Assembly: GCF_004353825.1 (NCBI RefSeq)
Contig: NZ_SMNA01000021.1
Coordinates: 1 to 40,111, forward strand
DNA: 40,111 nucleotides
Source: Occultella glacieicola
Lineage (GTDB): Bacteria > Actinomycetota > Actinomycetes > Actinomycetales > Beutenbergiaceae
Reading direction: 5' to 3'
Of this stretch, positions 24,714-33,287 are shown piece after piece (the stretch's first letter is position 1; each line of letters starts with the position of its first letter). The translations under genes and the position numbers were made by a program. The notes under the pieces are model-generated. The model was given only the letters and a program-made list of their open reading frames with translations, had not been told where the DNA came from and did not search any database.

Positions 24714-25847
24714 GTGAGCGAGGAGCCGAGCAACGTCGCTGCGACCCGCGGTCCGGTCCGGATCGTCGGCGCCGGGCTGCTCGGCGCCAGCATCGGGCTC
24801 GGCCTGTCCGCGCTGGGGGTCCCGGTCACCCTCGCGGACGCCTCCCCGACGGCGCGGGCCCTGGCGCGGGACGTCGGTGCCGGCGCGATCGAGCACGCCG
24901 AGGACGCGGCCCCGACCCTGATCGTCGTCGCCGTGCCGCCGGACGTCACCGCGGAGATCGTGGCCGCCGAACTGCGGGCGCACCCGGGGGCCGTCGTCAC
25001 CGACGTGGCGAGCGTGAAGTCCGTGATCCTGGCCGAGGTGGCCCACCTCGCCGCGCGGGACTCGCTGGACTTGGGCCGGTACGTCGGCTCCCACCCGATG
25101 GCCGGCCGGGAGCGCTCCGGCGCCGGAGCCGCGTCGGCCGACCTGTTCGTGGGCAGGCCCTGGGTGATCACGCTGCGCGAGGGCGTCGATCCCCGGGCGC
25201 TGCTCGCGGTGCGCAACCTCGCGACGGACCTGGGCGGGGTGCCGCTGCAGATGAGCCCCGCCGAACATGACGACGCCGTCGCCCTGGTGTCCCACCTGCC
25301 GCAACTGATGGCCTCCCTCACCGCGGGCCGGCTGGTCGAGGCGCCGGAGACGGCACTCGGGCTCGCCGGGCAGGGCCTGCGGGACGTCACCCGGGTCGCG
25401 GCCAGTGACCCGCGCCTGTGGTCGGCAATCCTGACCGGCAACGCCGCCGCCGTGAGCACGCACCTGCGTGGCGTCCGGGACGACCTGGACGGGCTCCTCG
25501 GCGCCCTCGACCGGGCCGCCGTCGACGGGCCGCTCGCACTCGGCGCGATCGCCGGGATGGCCGGAGTGATCTCGGCCGGCAACGACGGAGTGGCACGGAT
25601 CCCGGGCAAGCACGGTGGTCGGCGCAAGCGGTACACCGAGGTGACGGTCCTGGTCCCGGACGAGCCGGGCGAGCTCGGCCGGCTGTTCACCGAGATCGGC
25701 GAGATCGGTGTCAACATCGAGGACTTCCAGATGGAACATGCGACCAGACAGAGAGTGGGGATGGCGATCGTGTCGGTGATCCCGGCGTCGGCTCAGACGC
25801 TCGAGACGTCGTTGGAGGAGCGGGGCTGGCGCGTGGTGGCACAGTGA
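24714..25847 (+). CDS. tyrA: Prephenate dehydrogenase with C-terminal ACT domain
   Basis: 377 residues. It converts prephenate to 4-hydroxyphenylpyruvate in tyrosine synthesis. The Rossmann motif VRIVGAGLLGASIGLGLSALG lies at about 15-35, the catalytic His in RYVGSHPMAGRERSG, and VALVSHLPQLMASL follows. The C-terminal ~70 residues (YTEVTVLVPDEPGELGRLF) are an ACT domain, suggesting feedback control by an amino acid, probably tyrosine. The stop overlaps the cmk start (GTGA). Confidence 0.93.
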   Translation: MSEEPSNVAATRGPVRIVGAGLLGASIGLGLSALGVPVTLADASPTARALARDVGAGAIEHAEDAAPTLIVVAVPPDVTAEIVAAELRAHPGAVVTDVASVKSVILAEVAHLAARDSLDLGRYVGSHPMAGRERSGAGAASADLFVGRPWVITLREGVDPRALLAVRNLATDLGGVPLQMSPAEHDDAVALVSHLPQLMASLTAGRLVEAPETALGLAGQGLRDVTRVAASDPRLWSAILTGNAAAVSTHLRGVRDDLDGLLGALDRAAVDGPLALGAIAGMAGVISAGNDGVARIPGKHGGRRKRYTEVTVLVPDEPGELGRLFTEIGEIGVNIEDFQMEHATRQRVGMAIVSVIPASAQTLETSLEERGWRVVAQ

Positions 25848-26563
25848 CCGCACTGGTGGTGGCGATCGACGGACCGTCCGGCACCGGCAAGTCCACGATC
25901 AGCCGGCGGGTCGCAGCCGACTTCGGCCTCGCCTACCTCGACACCGGGGCCATGTACCGGGCCGCTGCCTGGTGGTGCGTGCGCGAGGGCATCGACCTCG
26001 CGGACACCGCCGCCGTCGCCGCGCAGGTGCGCGAGCTACCCCTCGAGATCGGGACCGACCCCCGGGAGCCGAGTTTCGCCGTCGGCGGGGAGGACGTGAG
26101 CGTCGTGATCCGCAGCACCGAGATCTCCACCCTGGTCAGCGCCGTCGCCACGAACCTGGACGTGCGTGCGGAGCTCCAGGACCGGCAGCGCGCCGCGATC
26201 GCGGCCGAGCGCGGGCCTGGCGGCTTCTCCGGGGGCCGCGGCATCGTGGCCGAGGGACGCGACATCACCACCGTGGTGGCCCCCGAGGCGCAGGTGCGGA
26301 TCCTGCTGCTCGCGGACGAGACGGCCCGGCTGGCCCGCCGCGCCAAGGAACTGCACGGCACCGTGGACGACGCGGCGCTGGAGGCCACCCGGGACCAGGT
26401 GGTGCGACGCGACGCCGACGACTCGACCGTCTCGAACTTCACCACCGCCGCTGACGGTGTCATCACCGTCGACACCTCCGCGATGACCCTCGAGGAGTCC
26501 GTGGACACCGTGCGCACCCTCGTGTCCCGGGCGTTGGCCACGAATGAGGAGGAGGCCCGATGA
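25844..26563 (+). CDS. cmk: Cytidylate kinase
   Basis: 239 residues, normal for the family; phosphorylates CMP and dCMP. The P-loop is IDGPSGTGKST (about 9-18), followed by YLDTGAMYRAAA, and RGIVAEGRDITTVVAPEA and RDADDSTV are characteristic of Cmk. The GTG start overlaps the tyrA stop, and the stop overlaps the acyltransferase start (ATGA at 26560). The order cmk-(plsC)-der is standard in actinobacteria. Confidence 0.95.
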   Translation: MTALVVAIDGPSGTGKSTISRRVAADFGLAYLDTGAMYRAAAWWCVREGIDLADTAAVAAQVRELPLEIGTDPREPSFAVGGEDVSVVIRSTEISTLVSAVATNLDVRAELQDRQRAAIAAERGPGGFSGGRGIVAEGRDITTVVAPEAQVRILLLADETARLARRAKELHGTVDDAALEATRDQVVRRDADDSTVSNFTTAADGVITVDTSAMTLEESVDTVRTLVSRALATNEEEAR

Positions 26564-27294
26564 CGGAGGACAAGGACACGACCCCGAAGGCCGGGCCCAG
26601 ACCGGCCGGTTCGCCCGGGCAGACCGTCACCCCGGACGACATCCGGCGGTGGGGCCCGGTGTGGTCGCGCCGGGTGGGGTGGCTGCTCGCGCACGTGTTC
26701 TGGAACACGAAGGTCATCGGCGCCGAGAACGTTCCTCGGACCGGTCGGCTGCTGATCGCCGCGAACCACACCGGCATCATCGACGGGCCGCTCCTGCACG
26801 GTGTCATCCCGCGCAGCTCGCACATCATCATCAAGGAGGAGATGTTCTCCGGGATCATCGGCTTCCTGATGCGCGGCGCGGGTCAGATCCCGGTGGACCG
26901 CAGGAACGGCCGCGCGGCGCTGCAGACCGCGCTGGCGATGCTCAAGGAGGACCGGCTGGTCGGGGTGTTCCCCGAGGGCACCCGCGGCCGCGGGGACGTC
27001 AAGGAGACCAAGGCCGGGATCGCCTGGCTCGCGGTGCACTCCGGCGCGCAGGTGGTCCCGGCCGCCATCCTCGGCACCCGGCCCACTGGTCGCAAGCCCG
27101 GCCACATCCCGTTCTTCCGGTCCAGGCTGCACGTGGTGTTCGGGGAGCCGTTCACGGCCGCGGACCCGGCCACCGGCAAGGGCCGCAAGGCCGTCGCCGA
27201 GGCGATGGGGACCATCCAGACCCGGATGAGCGAGCATGTGCACGCGGCGTCCGACCGGACCGGCGTGGAACTGCCCGGCAGCACCGAGATCTGA
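26560..27294 (+). CDS. plsC: 1-acyl-sn-glycerol-3-phosphate acyltransferase (PlsC-type)
   Basis: 244 residues. It has the acyltransferase HX4D motif NHTGIIDGPLL and the second motif GVFPEGTRGRG, with GQIPVDRRNGR between them. It is likely to acylate lysophosphatidic acid in phospholipid synthesis at the membrane. The N-terminal ~30 residues are polar. ATG overlaps the cmk stop. Confidence 0.88.
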   Translation: MTEDKDTTPKAGPRPAGSPGQTVTPDDIRRWGPVWSRRVGWLLAHVFWNTKVIGAENVPRTGRLLIAANHTGIIDGPLLHGVIPRSSHIIIKEEMFSGIIGFLMRGAGQIPVDRRNGRAALQTALAMLKEDRLVGVFPEGTRGRGDVKETKAGIAWLAVHSGAQVVPAAILGTRPTGRKPGHIPFFRSRLHVVFGEPFTAADPATGKGRKAVAEAMGTIQTRMSEHVHAASDRTGVELPGSTEI

Positions 27295-27310
27295 CCCCGC
27301 ACGCCCCGGA

Positions 27311-27366
27311 GCCGCATCCGGAGCTCGTGGTGACCCTGCGTGCGGCTCGCGGGTTCCGGATGCGGC
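27311..27366 (+). repeat. 12-bp perfect inverted repeat downstream of plsC
   Basis: GCCGCATCCGGA (27311-27322) and TCCGGATGCGGC (27355-27366) are exact complements across 32 bases. It lies between the plsC stop and the next start. With no T-run and a long loop it is a poor classical terminator; it could be a protein-binding dyad or an mRNA structure. Confidence 0.6.
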
Positions 27367-27439
27367 CGAGCGCCCGGGGGCGCACGCTGGTGAAGGTCGC
27401 CTGCGCACACCGGCGGCCATCACCACAGAGGGAGCGACC

Positions 27440-27712
27440 ATGCCTGGCAAGAAGAGCCCAGGACCCAGCGTGAAGGACAAGGAGCTCTACGAGAAGCTCC
27501 GCGACGAGGGCAACTCGAAGGAGAAGTCCGCCCGGATCGCGAACGAGGCGGCCGGCTCGTCCCGTTCGAAGGTCGGCAAGCGCGGCGGCAGGGCCGAGGA
27601 CTACGAGGAGCGGACCGTCGGCGAGCTGCGCGAGCGGGCCCGCGAGATCGGCATCGAGGGCCGCTCGAAGATGAAGAAGTCCGAACTCATCGACGCCCTG
27701 CGCAACCACTGA
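27440..27712 (+). CDS. Small Rho_N-domain (DUF7218-like) protein
   Basis: 90 residues, strongly charged. The N-terminal half carries the family-like segment KDKELYEKLRDEGNSKEKSA, then ARIANEAAGSSRSKVGKRGG. The C-terminal 35 residues (TVGELRERAREIGIEGRS, MKKSELIDALR) match the Rho termination factor N-terminal (SAP-like) helix-extended-loop-helix, a nucleic-acid-binding module. ATG has GAGGGAG 6 bases upstream; longer reading upstream is not supported. Function unknown; nucleic-acid binding is inferred. Confidence 0.82.
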   Translation: MPGKKSPGPSVKDKELYEKLRDEGNSKEKSARIANEAAGSSRSKVGKRGGRAEDYEERTVGELRERAREIGIEGRSKMKKSELIDALRNH

Positions 27713-27714
27713 CA

Positions 27715-27737
27715 CGCCCCGTTAGGTCATCGGGGCG
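27715..27737 (+). terminator. GC hairpin between the Rho_N gene and der
   Basis: CGCCCCG (27715-27721) pairs perfectly with CGGGGCG (27731-27737) across 9 bases, starting 2 bases after the stop codon. No T-run follows. Probably a weak or U-less terminator. Confidence 0.45.
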
Positions 27738-27757
27738 AGAGCGGGAACAATAGGCGG

Positions 27758-29308
27758 GTGAACTCCGAGCAGAACGACCCGTCCGCCCCTGCCGTCGACG
27801 TGCCCGTCGACGCCCTCGACGAGGCCGCGGCCGACGAGCGGGACGAACGCTACGACGTCGCCGACAGCTCCGACGACGTCCAGCGCGCCGAGGCACTGCG
27901 CGCCGGCCTGTCCGAGTACGAGTTGGACGAGGCCGACCTGTCCCTGCTCCAGCAGGGCGAGGGCGACGGCGTCGGCTCCGGTGCGGAGGGGCCGCTGCCG
28001 GTGCTCGCGGTCATCGGGCGCCCGAACGTGGGCAAGTCGACCCTGGTGAACCGGATCCTCGGGCGTCGGGAGGCCGTGGTCCAGGACACACCGGGCGTCA
28101 CCCGGGACCGGGTCAGTTACCCGGCCGAGTGGGCGGGCCGGAACTTCACCCTGGTGGACACCGGCGGCTGGGAGCGGGACGTCAAGGGCCTCGCCTCCCG
28201 GGTCGCCGACCAGGCCGAGATCGCGATCGCGCTCGCGGACGCGGTGCTGTTCGTTGTCGACGCCACGGTCGGTCCGACGGACACTGACTCCTACGTCGTG
28301 AACCTGCTCCGCCGCGCGAACAAGCCCACCATCCTGGTCGCGAACAAGGTGGACGACCAGCGCGGCGAGGCGGACGCGGCAATGCTGTGGTCGCTGGGCC
28401 TCGGGGAGCCGTTCGCGGTCTCCGCGCTGCACGGACGCGGCTCGGGCGACCTGCTGGACGCGGCCCTGGCGCTGCTGCCCGAGGTCTCCACGGTCGGCAC
28501 CCGGATCCCGGAGGGCGGTCCGCGCCGGGTGGCCCTGGTCGGTCGCCCGAACGTGGGCAAGTCCTCGCTGCTGAACTCGATCACCCGCTCGGACCGGGTG
28601 GTCGTGGACAGCGTCGCCGGGACCACCCGCGACCCCGTCGACGAGCTGGTCACGCTGGGGGAGCGGGCCTGGTGGTTCGTGGACACGGCCGGTATCCGGC
28701 GCCGCGTGCACCAGACCTCCGGGGCGGACTTCTACGCCTCCCTGCGCACCCAGAGCGCGCTGGAGAAGGCGGAGGTCGCCGTCGTCCTCATCGACGCGAG
28801 CACGCCGATGACCGAACAGGACGTGCGCGTGGTCCAGCAGGTCATCGACGCCGGCCGGGCCCTCGTGATCGCCTACAACAAGTGGGACCTGATGGACGAA
28901 GACCGACGACCGTTCCTCGAGCGCGAGATCGAGCAGCAGCTGGTCCAGGTGCCGTGGGCGCCCCGGGTGAACTTCTCAGCGAAGACCCGCTGGCACGTGG
29001 ACCGGCTCACCCGGGCCCTGGACACGGCCCTCGCGTCCTGGGACACCCGGATCCCGACCGGGAGGCTGAACGCGTTCCTCGGCGAGCTGACCGCGGCCCA
29101 TCCGCACCCGGTCCGTGGGGGCAAGCAGCCCCGGATCCTGTTCGCGACCCAGGCGAGCACCCGCCCGCCGCGGTTCGTGGTGTTCGCCACCGGATTCCTC
29201 GACCCCGCCTACCGTCGGTTCATCGAGCGCCGGCTCCGGGAGACGTTCGGGTTCGAGGGCACCCCGATCGAGATCAGCGTGCGGGTCCGCGAGAAGCGGA
29301 AGCGGTAG
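27758..29308 (+). CDS. der: GTPase Der (EngA), double-G-domain ribosome assembly factor
   Basis: 516 residues. Two tandem GTPase domains are seen: G1 motifs [12 protein letters not shown] and [13 protein letters not shown]3 DTGG and DTAG, G4 NKVD and NKWD. The C-terminal KH-like domain ends in [12 protein letters not shown]. Der is needed for 50S subunit maturation. The first ~75 residues are an acidic actinobacterial extension. The GTG start has no good ribosome site; an ACAATA box (27747-27752) just upstream suggests a leaderless start. Confidence 0.95.
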   Translation: MNSEQNDPSAPAVDVPVDALDEAAADERDERYDVADSSDDVQRAEALRAGLSEYELDEADLSLLQQGEGDGVGSGAEGPLPVLAVIGRPNVGKSTLVNRILGRREAVVQDTPGVTRDRVSYPAEWAGRNFTLVDTGGWERDVKGLASRVADQAEIAIALADAVLFVVDATVGPTDTDSYVVNLLRRANKPTILVANKVDDQRGEADAAMLWSLGLGEPFAVSALHGRGSGDLLDAALALLPEVSTVGTRIPEGGPRRVALVGRPNVGKSSLLNSITRSDRVVVDSVAGTTRDPVDELVTLGERAWWFVDTAGIRRRVHQTSGADFYASLRTQSALEKAEVAVVLIDASTPMTEQDVRVVQQVIDAGRALVIAYNKWDLMDEDRRPFLEREIEQQLVQVPWAPRVNFSAKTRWHVDRLTRALDTALASWDTRIPTGRLNAFLGELTAAHPHPVRGGKQPRILFATQASTRPPRFVVFATGFLDPAYRRFIERRLRETFGFEGTPIEISVRVREKRKR

Positions 29309-29333
29309 GCCGACGGCGGAGGTCGCCCTCGGC
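29309..29333 (+). terminator. Hairpin terminator after der
   Basis: GCCGACGGCG (29309-29318) and CGCCCTCGGC (29324-29333) form a 10-bp stem with one mismatch and a 5-base loop, starting at the base after the der stop codon. No T-run follows, as is common in GC-rich genomes. Confidence 0.55.
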
Positions 29334-29375
29334 GGGTCGGCTGCCGGTCGCAGTGGGCTGCTCGGGCGCAGCCTG

Positions 29376-29603
29376 GTCACCGCCACGCCCACCAGGCACG
29401 GCGCCGCCGGCGTGGGGGTGGCCGTGATGCGGTCGCTGGCGGTCGGGTTGCTGCCGCCGAAGGTACGGGCCGTGCCGGTGGTCGACCCGGCACCGACCCG
29501 CCGCATCGGCGTGGCGGTCAAGGAGTCGGCGTCCCATCACCCGGCCGCGGTCCGGGTCGTGGAACTGCTCCGGGAGCAGGCGGGCGCGCTCACGCCCGTC
29601 TGA
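29376..29603 (+). pseudogene. LysR-family regulator remnant (C-terminal fragment)
   Basis: The frame contains GAAGVGVAVMRSLAVGLLPP, KVRAVPVVDPAPTRRIGVAV, and SASHHPAAVRVVELLREQA before a TGA at 29601. This looks like the last ~70 residues of a LysR substrate-binding domain (the AAGLGVALLP...VVPVADP...RRIGVAV...HPAVRRVVELLR pattern). No helix-turn-helix portion lies upstream: the frame runs into der. It is probably a decayed gene fragment. It fills most of the 357-base gap between der and the TspO-like gene. Confidence 0.6.
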
Positions 29604-29665
29604 CGGGCGTCGGCGGTCGGCTCGCCGGCTTGCGCTCGTGGCCGCCCGGGCTGAGCCTTGAGACC

Positions 29666-30139
29666 ATGCGCGCCCGCACTCTGCTTGCCACGTCGCTCGC
29701 CACTGCCACCACTGCCGTTGCCGGATCGGTGGCGACGGACCCGGACGGTGACTGGTTCCGATCGCTGGACCTGCCCGACTTCTATCCGCCGAAGGCGACG
29801 TTCCCGATCGTCTGGACCGCCCTGTACGCCGACCTTGCGGTGGCCGGCGCCGCGGCGATCGACGCCTGCACCGACCCTGCCGAGCGGACAGCGCTGCAAC
29901 GCTCTCTCGCCGTGAACCTCGTCCTGAACGGAGCCTGGAGTTGGCTGTTCTGGCGGTCCCGCCGGCCCTGGCTGGCGACCGTCGAGTGCCTCGTCCTCAC
30001 CGGCCACTCGGCCCTGCTCGTCCGCCGGATCCGTCGGGCGAATCCGGGCGCGGCCCGCGCGCTCGTGCCGTATCCGTTGTGGTGCGCTTTCGCGACCGTC
30101 CTGAACGCAAGCATCGCCGGTCGCAACCCGCACGACTGA
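29666..30139 (+). CDS. TspO/MBR-family membrane protein
   Basis: 157 residues with about five hydrophobic segments, the usual TspO size. Family-like motifs are LPDFYPPKATFPIVWTALY (cf. PPxxxFxxVWTxLY) and NLVLNGAWSWLFWRSRRPW (cf. NxxWSxLFF). TspO proteins bind porphyrins and have been linked to oxidative stress and tetrapyrrole handling. ATG 29666 gives a normal N-terminus; an in-frame TTG at 29630 is less likely. Convergent with the LacI gene, 21 bases between stops. Confidence 0.82.
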   Translation: MRARTLLATSLATATTAVAGSVATDPDGDWFRSLDLPDFYPPKATFPIVWTALYADLAVAGAAAIDACTDPAERTALQRSLAVNLVLNGAWSWLFWRSRRPWLATVECLVLTGHSALLVRRIRRANPGAARALVPYPLWCAFATVLNASIAGRNPHD

Positions 30140-30160
30140 GCGAACGGCCGCCGTCGGGCC

Positions 30161-31168
30161 TCAGGTCGAGGCGCGCACCAGCAGGTGGTGCGCCACCCGG
30201 GCGCGGACGCCCTGGAGCGGCACCTCGCCGTCGTACATGCCCAGGGCCATCCCGACGGCGGACTCGGCCACCGCGTTCATGTCCACCGCCAGGGTGGTCA
30301 GTTCGGGCGAGACGAACCGGCCCAGGTTCAGCCCGTCGCAGCCGGCCAGGCGCACCCGGCCGGGCACGTCCACGCCGGCCTCGTGCAGCGCCTTCAGGGC
30401 CCCGCAGGCGACGATGTCGTTGAACGTCATGATCGCGTCCACGTCCGGGTGGGCGGCCAGCAGCGCGTTCCCGCCGGCCACCCCGGAACTGAGTGACTTC
30501 GACGCGGCGGTCACGGTCGGGACCCGCACGCCGCGGTCCGCCATCGCGGTCAGGAACGACTGGCCGCGGGCGGACGGGAACCCGGGCAGGCCCACATCCA
30601 GCAGCACCGGGCGCTGCGAACCGCGCTCGAGCAGGTGGTCGGCCAGGTCGCCCATGGCGTCGTCCACCTCCATCTCGACGCCGCCGCCGTAGGTGTACTC
30701 GCCCATGTCGATCCGCACGAACGGCACCCCGGCGAGGACCTCCTGCGCCTGGGTGTCGGTCAGCGCCGGATATCCGATCACGACGTCCGCCTGCTTCGCG
30801 AGGTCGGCGATCAGCGAGTACTGGTCCGCGGCCTTCGCGGTCTGGGCCAGGATCACGTTCCAGCCGCGGTCCCGGGCGCTGGAAACCACCGCCGACGCCA
30901 GTTGCGGGTAGTACGGGTTCATCAGGTCGTCGACCACGAGCCCGACGGTGCGCTGGGTGTGGCCGACCAGGCCGCGCCCGAAACGTGAGGGGCGGTAGGC
31001 GAGTTCCTTCGCGGCGGCCAGGACCCGCTCCTTGGTGGCCACCTTGATCCCGGGCATGTCGTTCATCGCCCGGGTCACGGTCTGCCGGGACACCCCGGCT
31101 GCCTCGGCCACGTCGATGATCGTGGCCGGGCGCGACCCGGGACCCGCGCCCCCGGCCCTCGGGGTCAC
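30161..31168 (-). CDS. LacI-family transcriptional regulator
   Basis: 335 residues. The N-terminal helix-turn-helix reads ATIIDVAEAAGVSRQTVTRAMN, followed by hinge-helix sequence, then a periplasmic-binding-protein-like sugar domain (TVGLVVDDLMNPYYPQLAS ... IMTFNDIVACGALKALHEAG). The GTG start overlaps the stop of the fusion enzyme gene (GTGA 31165-31168), so the regulator is cotranscribed with its probable target and likely controls it through the operator at 33221. The ligand is probably a carbohydrate or cyclitol, inferred from the enzyme. The frame is open far upstream, but that part is shadow of the enzyme gene. Confidence 0.92.
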   Translation of the reverse strand: MTPRAGGAGPGSRPATIIDVAEAAGVSRQTVTRAMNDMPGIKVATKERVLAAAKELAYRPSRFGRGLVGHTQRTVGLVVDDLMNPYYPQLASAVVSSARDRGWNVILAQTAKAADQYSLIADLAKQADVVIGYPALTDTQAQEVLAGVPFVRIDMGEYTYGGGVEMEVDDAMGDLADHLLERGSQRPVLLDVGLPGFPSARGQSFLTAMADRGVRVPTVTAASKSLSSGVAGGNALLAAHPDVDAIMTFNDIVACGALKALHEAGVDVPGRVRLAGCDGLNLGRFVSPELTTLAVDMNAVAESAVGMALGMYDGEVPLQGVRARVAHHLLVRAST

Positions 31169-33147
31169 GGGGCGTCCGCGCGCAGGTCCAGGTAGTCCAC
31201 CTGCCCCGGGGTCAGCTCGACCGCCAGCGACTCCAGCGACGACCGGGTCTCCGCGATGGTGCGCGGCCCGATCAGCGGGAACGTCGGGAACGGCTGGTGC
31301 AGCACGAAGGCAAGCGCGACCGCGGTCGGGTGCACGCCGAACTCCTGCGCGAGTTCGCGCGCCCGGCGGAGCCGCTCGAAGTTCGCGTCGCTGTAGTAGC
31401 AGCGCACGAGTTCGGTGTCGGAGCGGTCGTCCGGGTCGGCGCGGGCGAAGAACCCGCGGGCCTGGGAGGACCACGGCAGCAGCGGTGTCCCGGTGCGGGT
31501 CAGCCACTCCTTCGACTCCGGGTCGGTGGCGTGCCGGCAGCCGACCCAGGGCACGTCGTAGGCCTCGGCGAGACCGAAGTGGTTGCTCAGCACCCCGAAG
31601 CCCTGTCGCCCGTTCGCCGCCGCGTAGGCGTTCGCCTCCTCGAAGCGTTCGATGGTCCAGTTGGAGCCGCCGAACACGCCGATCCGGCCGGCGCGGGCGT
31701 GCTCGTCGAGGACGTCCACGAACTCCCCGACCGGGATGTCCGGGTTGTCCCGGTGCATCATGTAGACGTCCGCGCCCTCGATGCCGAGCCGCTCCAGCGA
31801 CGTCAGCAGCTGGCTGCTCAGGGCCTCGGGGTTGCAGTTCGGGGTGTGCGCACCCTTGGCGATCACGACCACGTCCTCCCGGACCCCACGGGTGGCGAGC
31901 CAGCGCCCGAGCAGGGTCTCCATCCGGCCGCCGCCGTACCCGAAGGCGGTGTCGAAGGCGTTCCCGCCGGCCTGCGCGAAGTGGTCGAACATCGCGGCAG
32001 CGTGGGGGAGGGTCCGCTGGTTGTCGCAGCCCATCACCACCCGGGAGATGTCCTTGTCCACGCCCGGGATGCGGCCGTAGCGCATCTGCTCCCGGGCGAA
32101 CGTCAGCGGCTGCCCGGAGACCGTGGGGATCTGCGCCTCGTCGCGCTCGAACGGGTAGGCCAGGCCGATCTGCGCGCGCCACGCGTCCAGGACCACGGCG
32201 TTGCCGAGGGAGTCCGCGTGGCTCATCCCGGCGACCTCGCCGGTCCCGGTCGCCTCCGCGAGGGCGTCGGCCTCGAGGGCGTACGGGGAGTACCCGTCGA
32301 ACCTCTCGGTGACCGGCTCCTGCCCGACGACGGCGAGCGTCAGGACATTGTCGTCCGCGATCGTCCAGGGGTTCACCAGGTGGATGTACCCGGCCGAGCC
32401 GTACACGGTGAGCGAGACGTCGGCGAGTCGCACGCCGGTCCGCACGGACGCCGTCGTCCCGTTCGCGAAACCCAGGTCCGCGACCGCCCAGGTGTCGACC
32501 CCGTTCTCGACGGTGCCCGCGGCCCGGACCTCGACCGGGTCCGCGAACCCGGCCCCGGTGGCCGCGCCGACGATCGCCCGGGCGTAGGAGACCGGGTAGG
32601 CGCCGACGTCGAGGATGCCGCCGCCGGCCAGGTCCTCGTCGAAGAGCCGGCCCTCGGTGGCGCCGGTGGCGAACGCGAAGGCCGCGTCCACGTGCCGGAG
32701 GTCGCCGATGGCGCCGTCGGCGACGAGTTCGAGGAGTCGGAGCGTCTGCGGGTGGAACCGGTACATGAACGCCTCGAGGAGGACCTTCCCGCTGGTCCGG
32801 GCTGCGTCGACCATGGCCATCGCCTGGGCGTGGTTCGGGGCCAGCGGCTTCTCACTGAGGACGTGCTTGCCGGCGGTCAGGGCGGCGATCGCCAGTTGCG
32901 CGTGCGTGGTGTGCACGGTGGCGATGTAGACGGCGTCGACCTCGGGGTCGGCGAGGATCTGCGTATAGGTGCCCGTGCGCAGCGAGCCGTGGCGCTCGGC
33001 GAACTCGTCGGCGAAGGCCCGGGCCCGGCCGGCGTCGGAGCTGGCGACGGCGACGAGCGTGCCGTGGGCGCTCGCCGAGAGTTGCGTGGCGAAGCGACGG
33101 GCGATGCGGCCGGGACCGAGCACGGCCCAGCGGAGCGGGGAGGTCAT
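31165..33147 (-). CDS. Gfo/Idh/MocA dehydrogenase - aldo/keto reductase fusion
   Basis: 660 residues, two enzymes in one frame. Residues ~1-330 are a Gfo/Idh/MocA oxidoreductase: Rossmann RWAVLGPGRIARRF and the Lys signature LSEKPLAPNHAQA. Residues ~340-655 are an aldo/keto reductase with its tetrad in order: Asp and Tyr in AFDTAFGYGGG, Lys in VIAKGAH, His in YMMHRDN. Both halves keep their key residues, so both may be active, probably on successive steps of a sugar or polyol pathway. ATG 33147 has GAAGGTG about 8 bases upstream. There is no sign of a sequencing frameshift at the junction; the sequence is continuous. Confidence 0.9.
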   Translation of the reverse strand: MTSPLRWAVLGPGRIARRFATQLSASAHGTLVAVASSDAGRARAFADEFAERHGSLRTGTYTQILADPEVDAVYIATVHTTHAQLAIAALTAGKHVLSEKPLAPNHAQAMAMVDAARTSGKVLLEAFMYRFHPQTLRLLELVADGAIGDLRHVDAAFAFATGATEGRLFDEDLAGGGILDVGAYPVSYARAIVGAATGAGFADPVEVRAAGTVENGVDTWAVADLGFANGTTASVRTGVRLADVSLTVYGSAGYIHLVNPWTIADDNVLTLAVVGQEPVTERFDGYSPYALEADALAEATGTGEVAGMSHADSLGNAVVLDAWRAQIGLAYPFERDEAQIPTVSGQPLTFAREQMRYGRIPGVDKDISRVVMGCDNQRTLPHAAAMFDHFAQAGGNAFDTAFGYGGGRMETLLGRWLATRGVREDVVVIAKGAHTPNCNPEALSSQLLTSLERLGIEGADVYMMHRDNPDIPVGEFVDVLDEHARAGRIGVFGGSNWTIERFEEANAYAAANGRQGFGVLSNHFGLAEAYDVPWVGCRHATDPESKEWLTRTGTPLLPWSSQARGFFARADPDDRSDTELVRCYYSDANFERLRRARELAQEFGVHPTAVALAFVLHQPFPTFPLIGPRTIAETRSSLESLAVELTPGQVDYLDLRADAP

Positions 33148-33220
33148 GGAGTTGTCACCTTCGAGACTCGGGTGCAGCGGTTCGGGGCGGCCGATCACCC
33201 TCGGGAGTGCCGACGGTGGC

Positions 33221-33260
33221 CGTGAACGTTCACGCTACGGGTTGTCCGGCCTCGGGACAA
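33221..33260 (-). promoter_or_regulatory. LacI-regulated promoter and operator of the fusion-enzyme operon
   Basis: On the minus strand, TTGTCC (33260-33255), a 17-base spacer and TAGCGT (33237-33232) form a good promoter. A perfect 14-bp palindrome CGTGAACGTTCACG (33221-33234), with the central CG typical of LacI-family operators, overlaps the -10 box and the predicted start. The arrangement predicts direct repression by the LacI protein encoded second in the same operon. Confidence 0.72.
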
Positions 33261-33287
33261 GGGCTTCGGTGTGGTCGGCTGTCGCGA

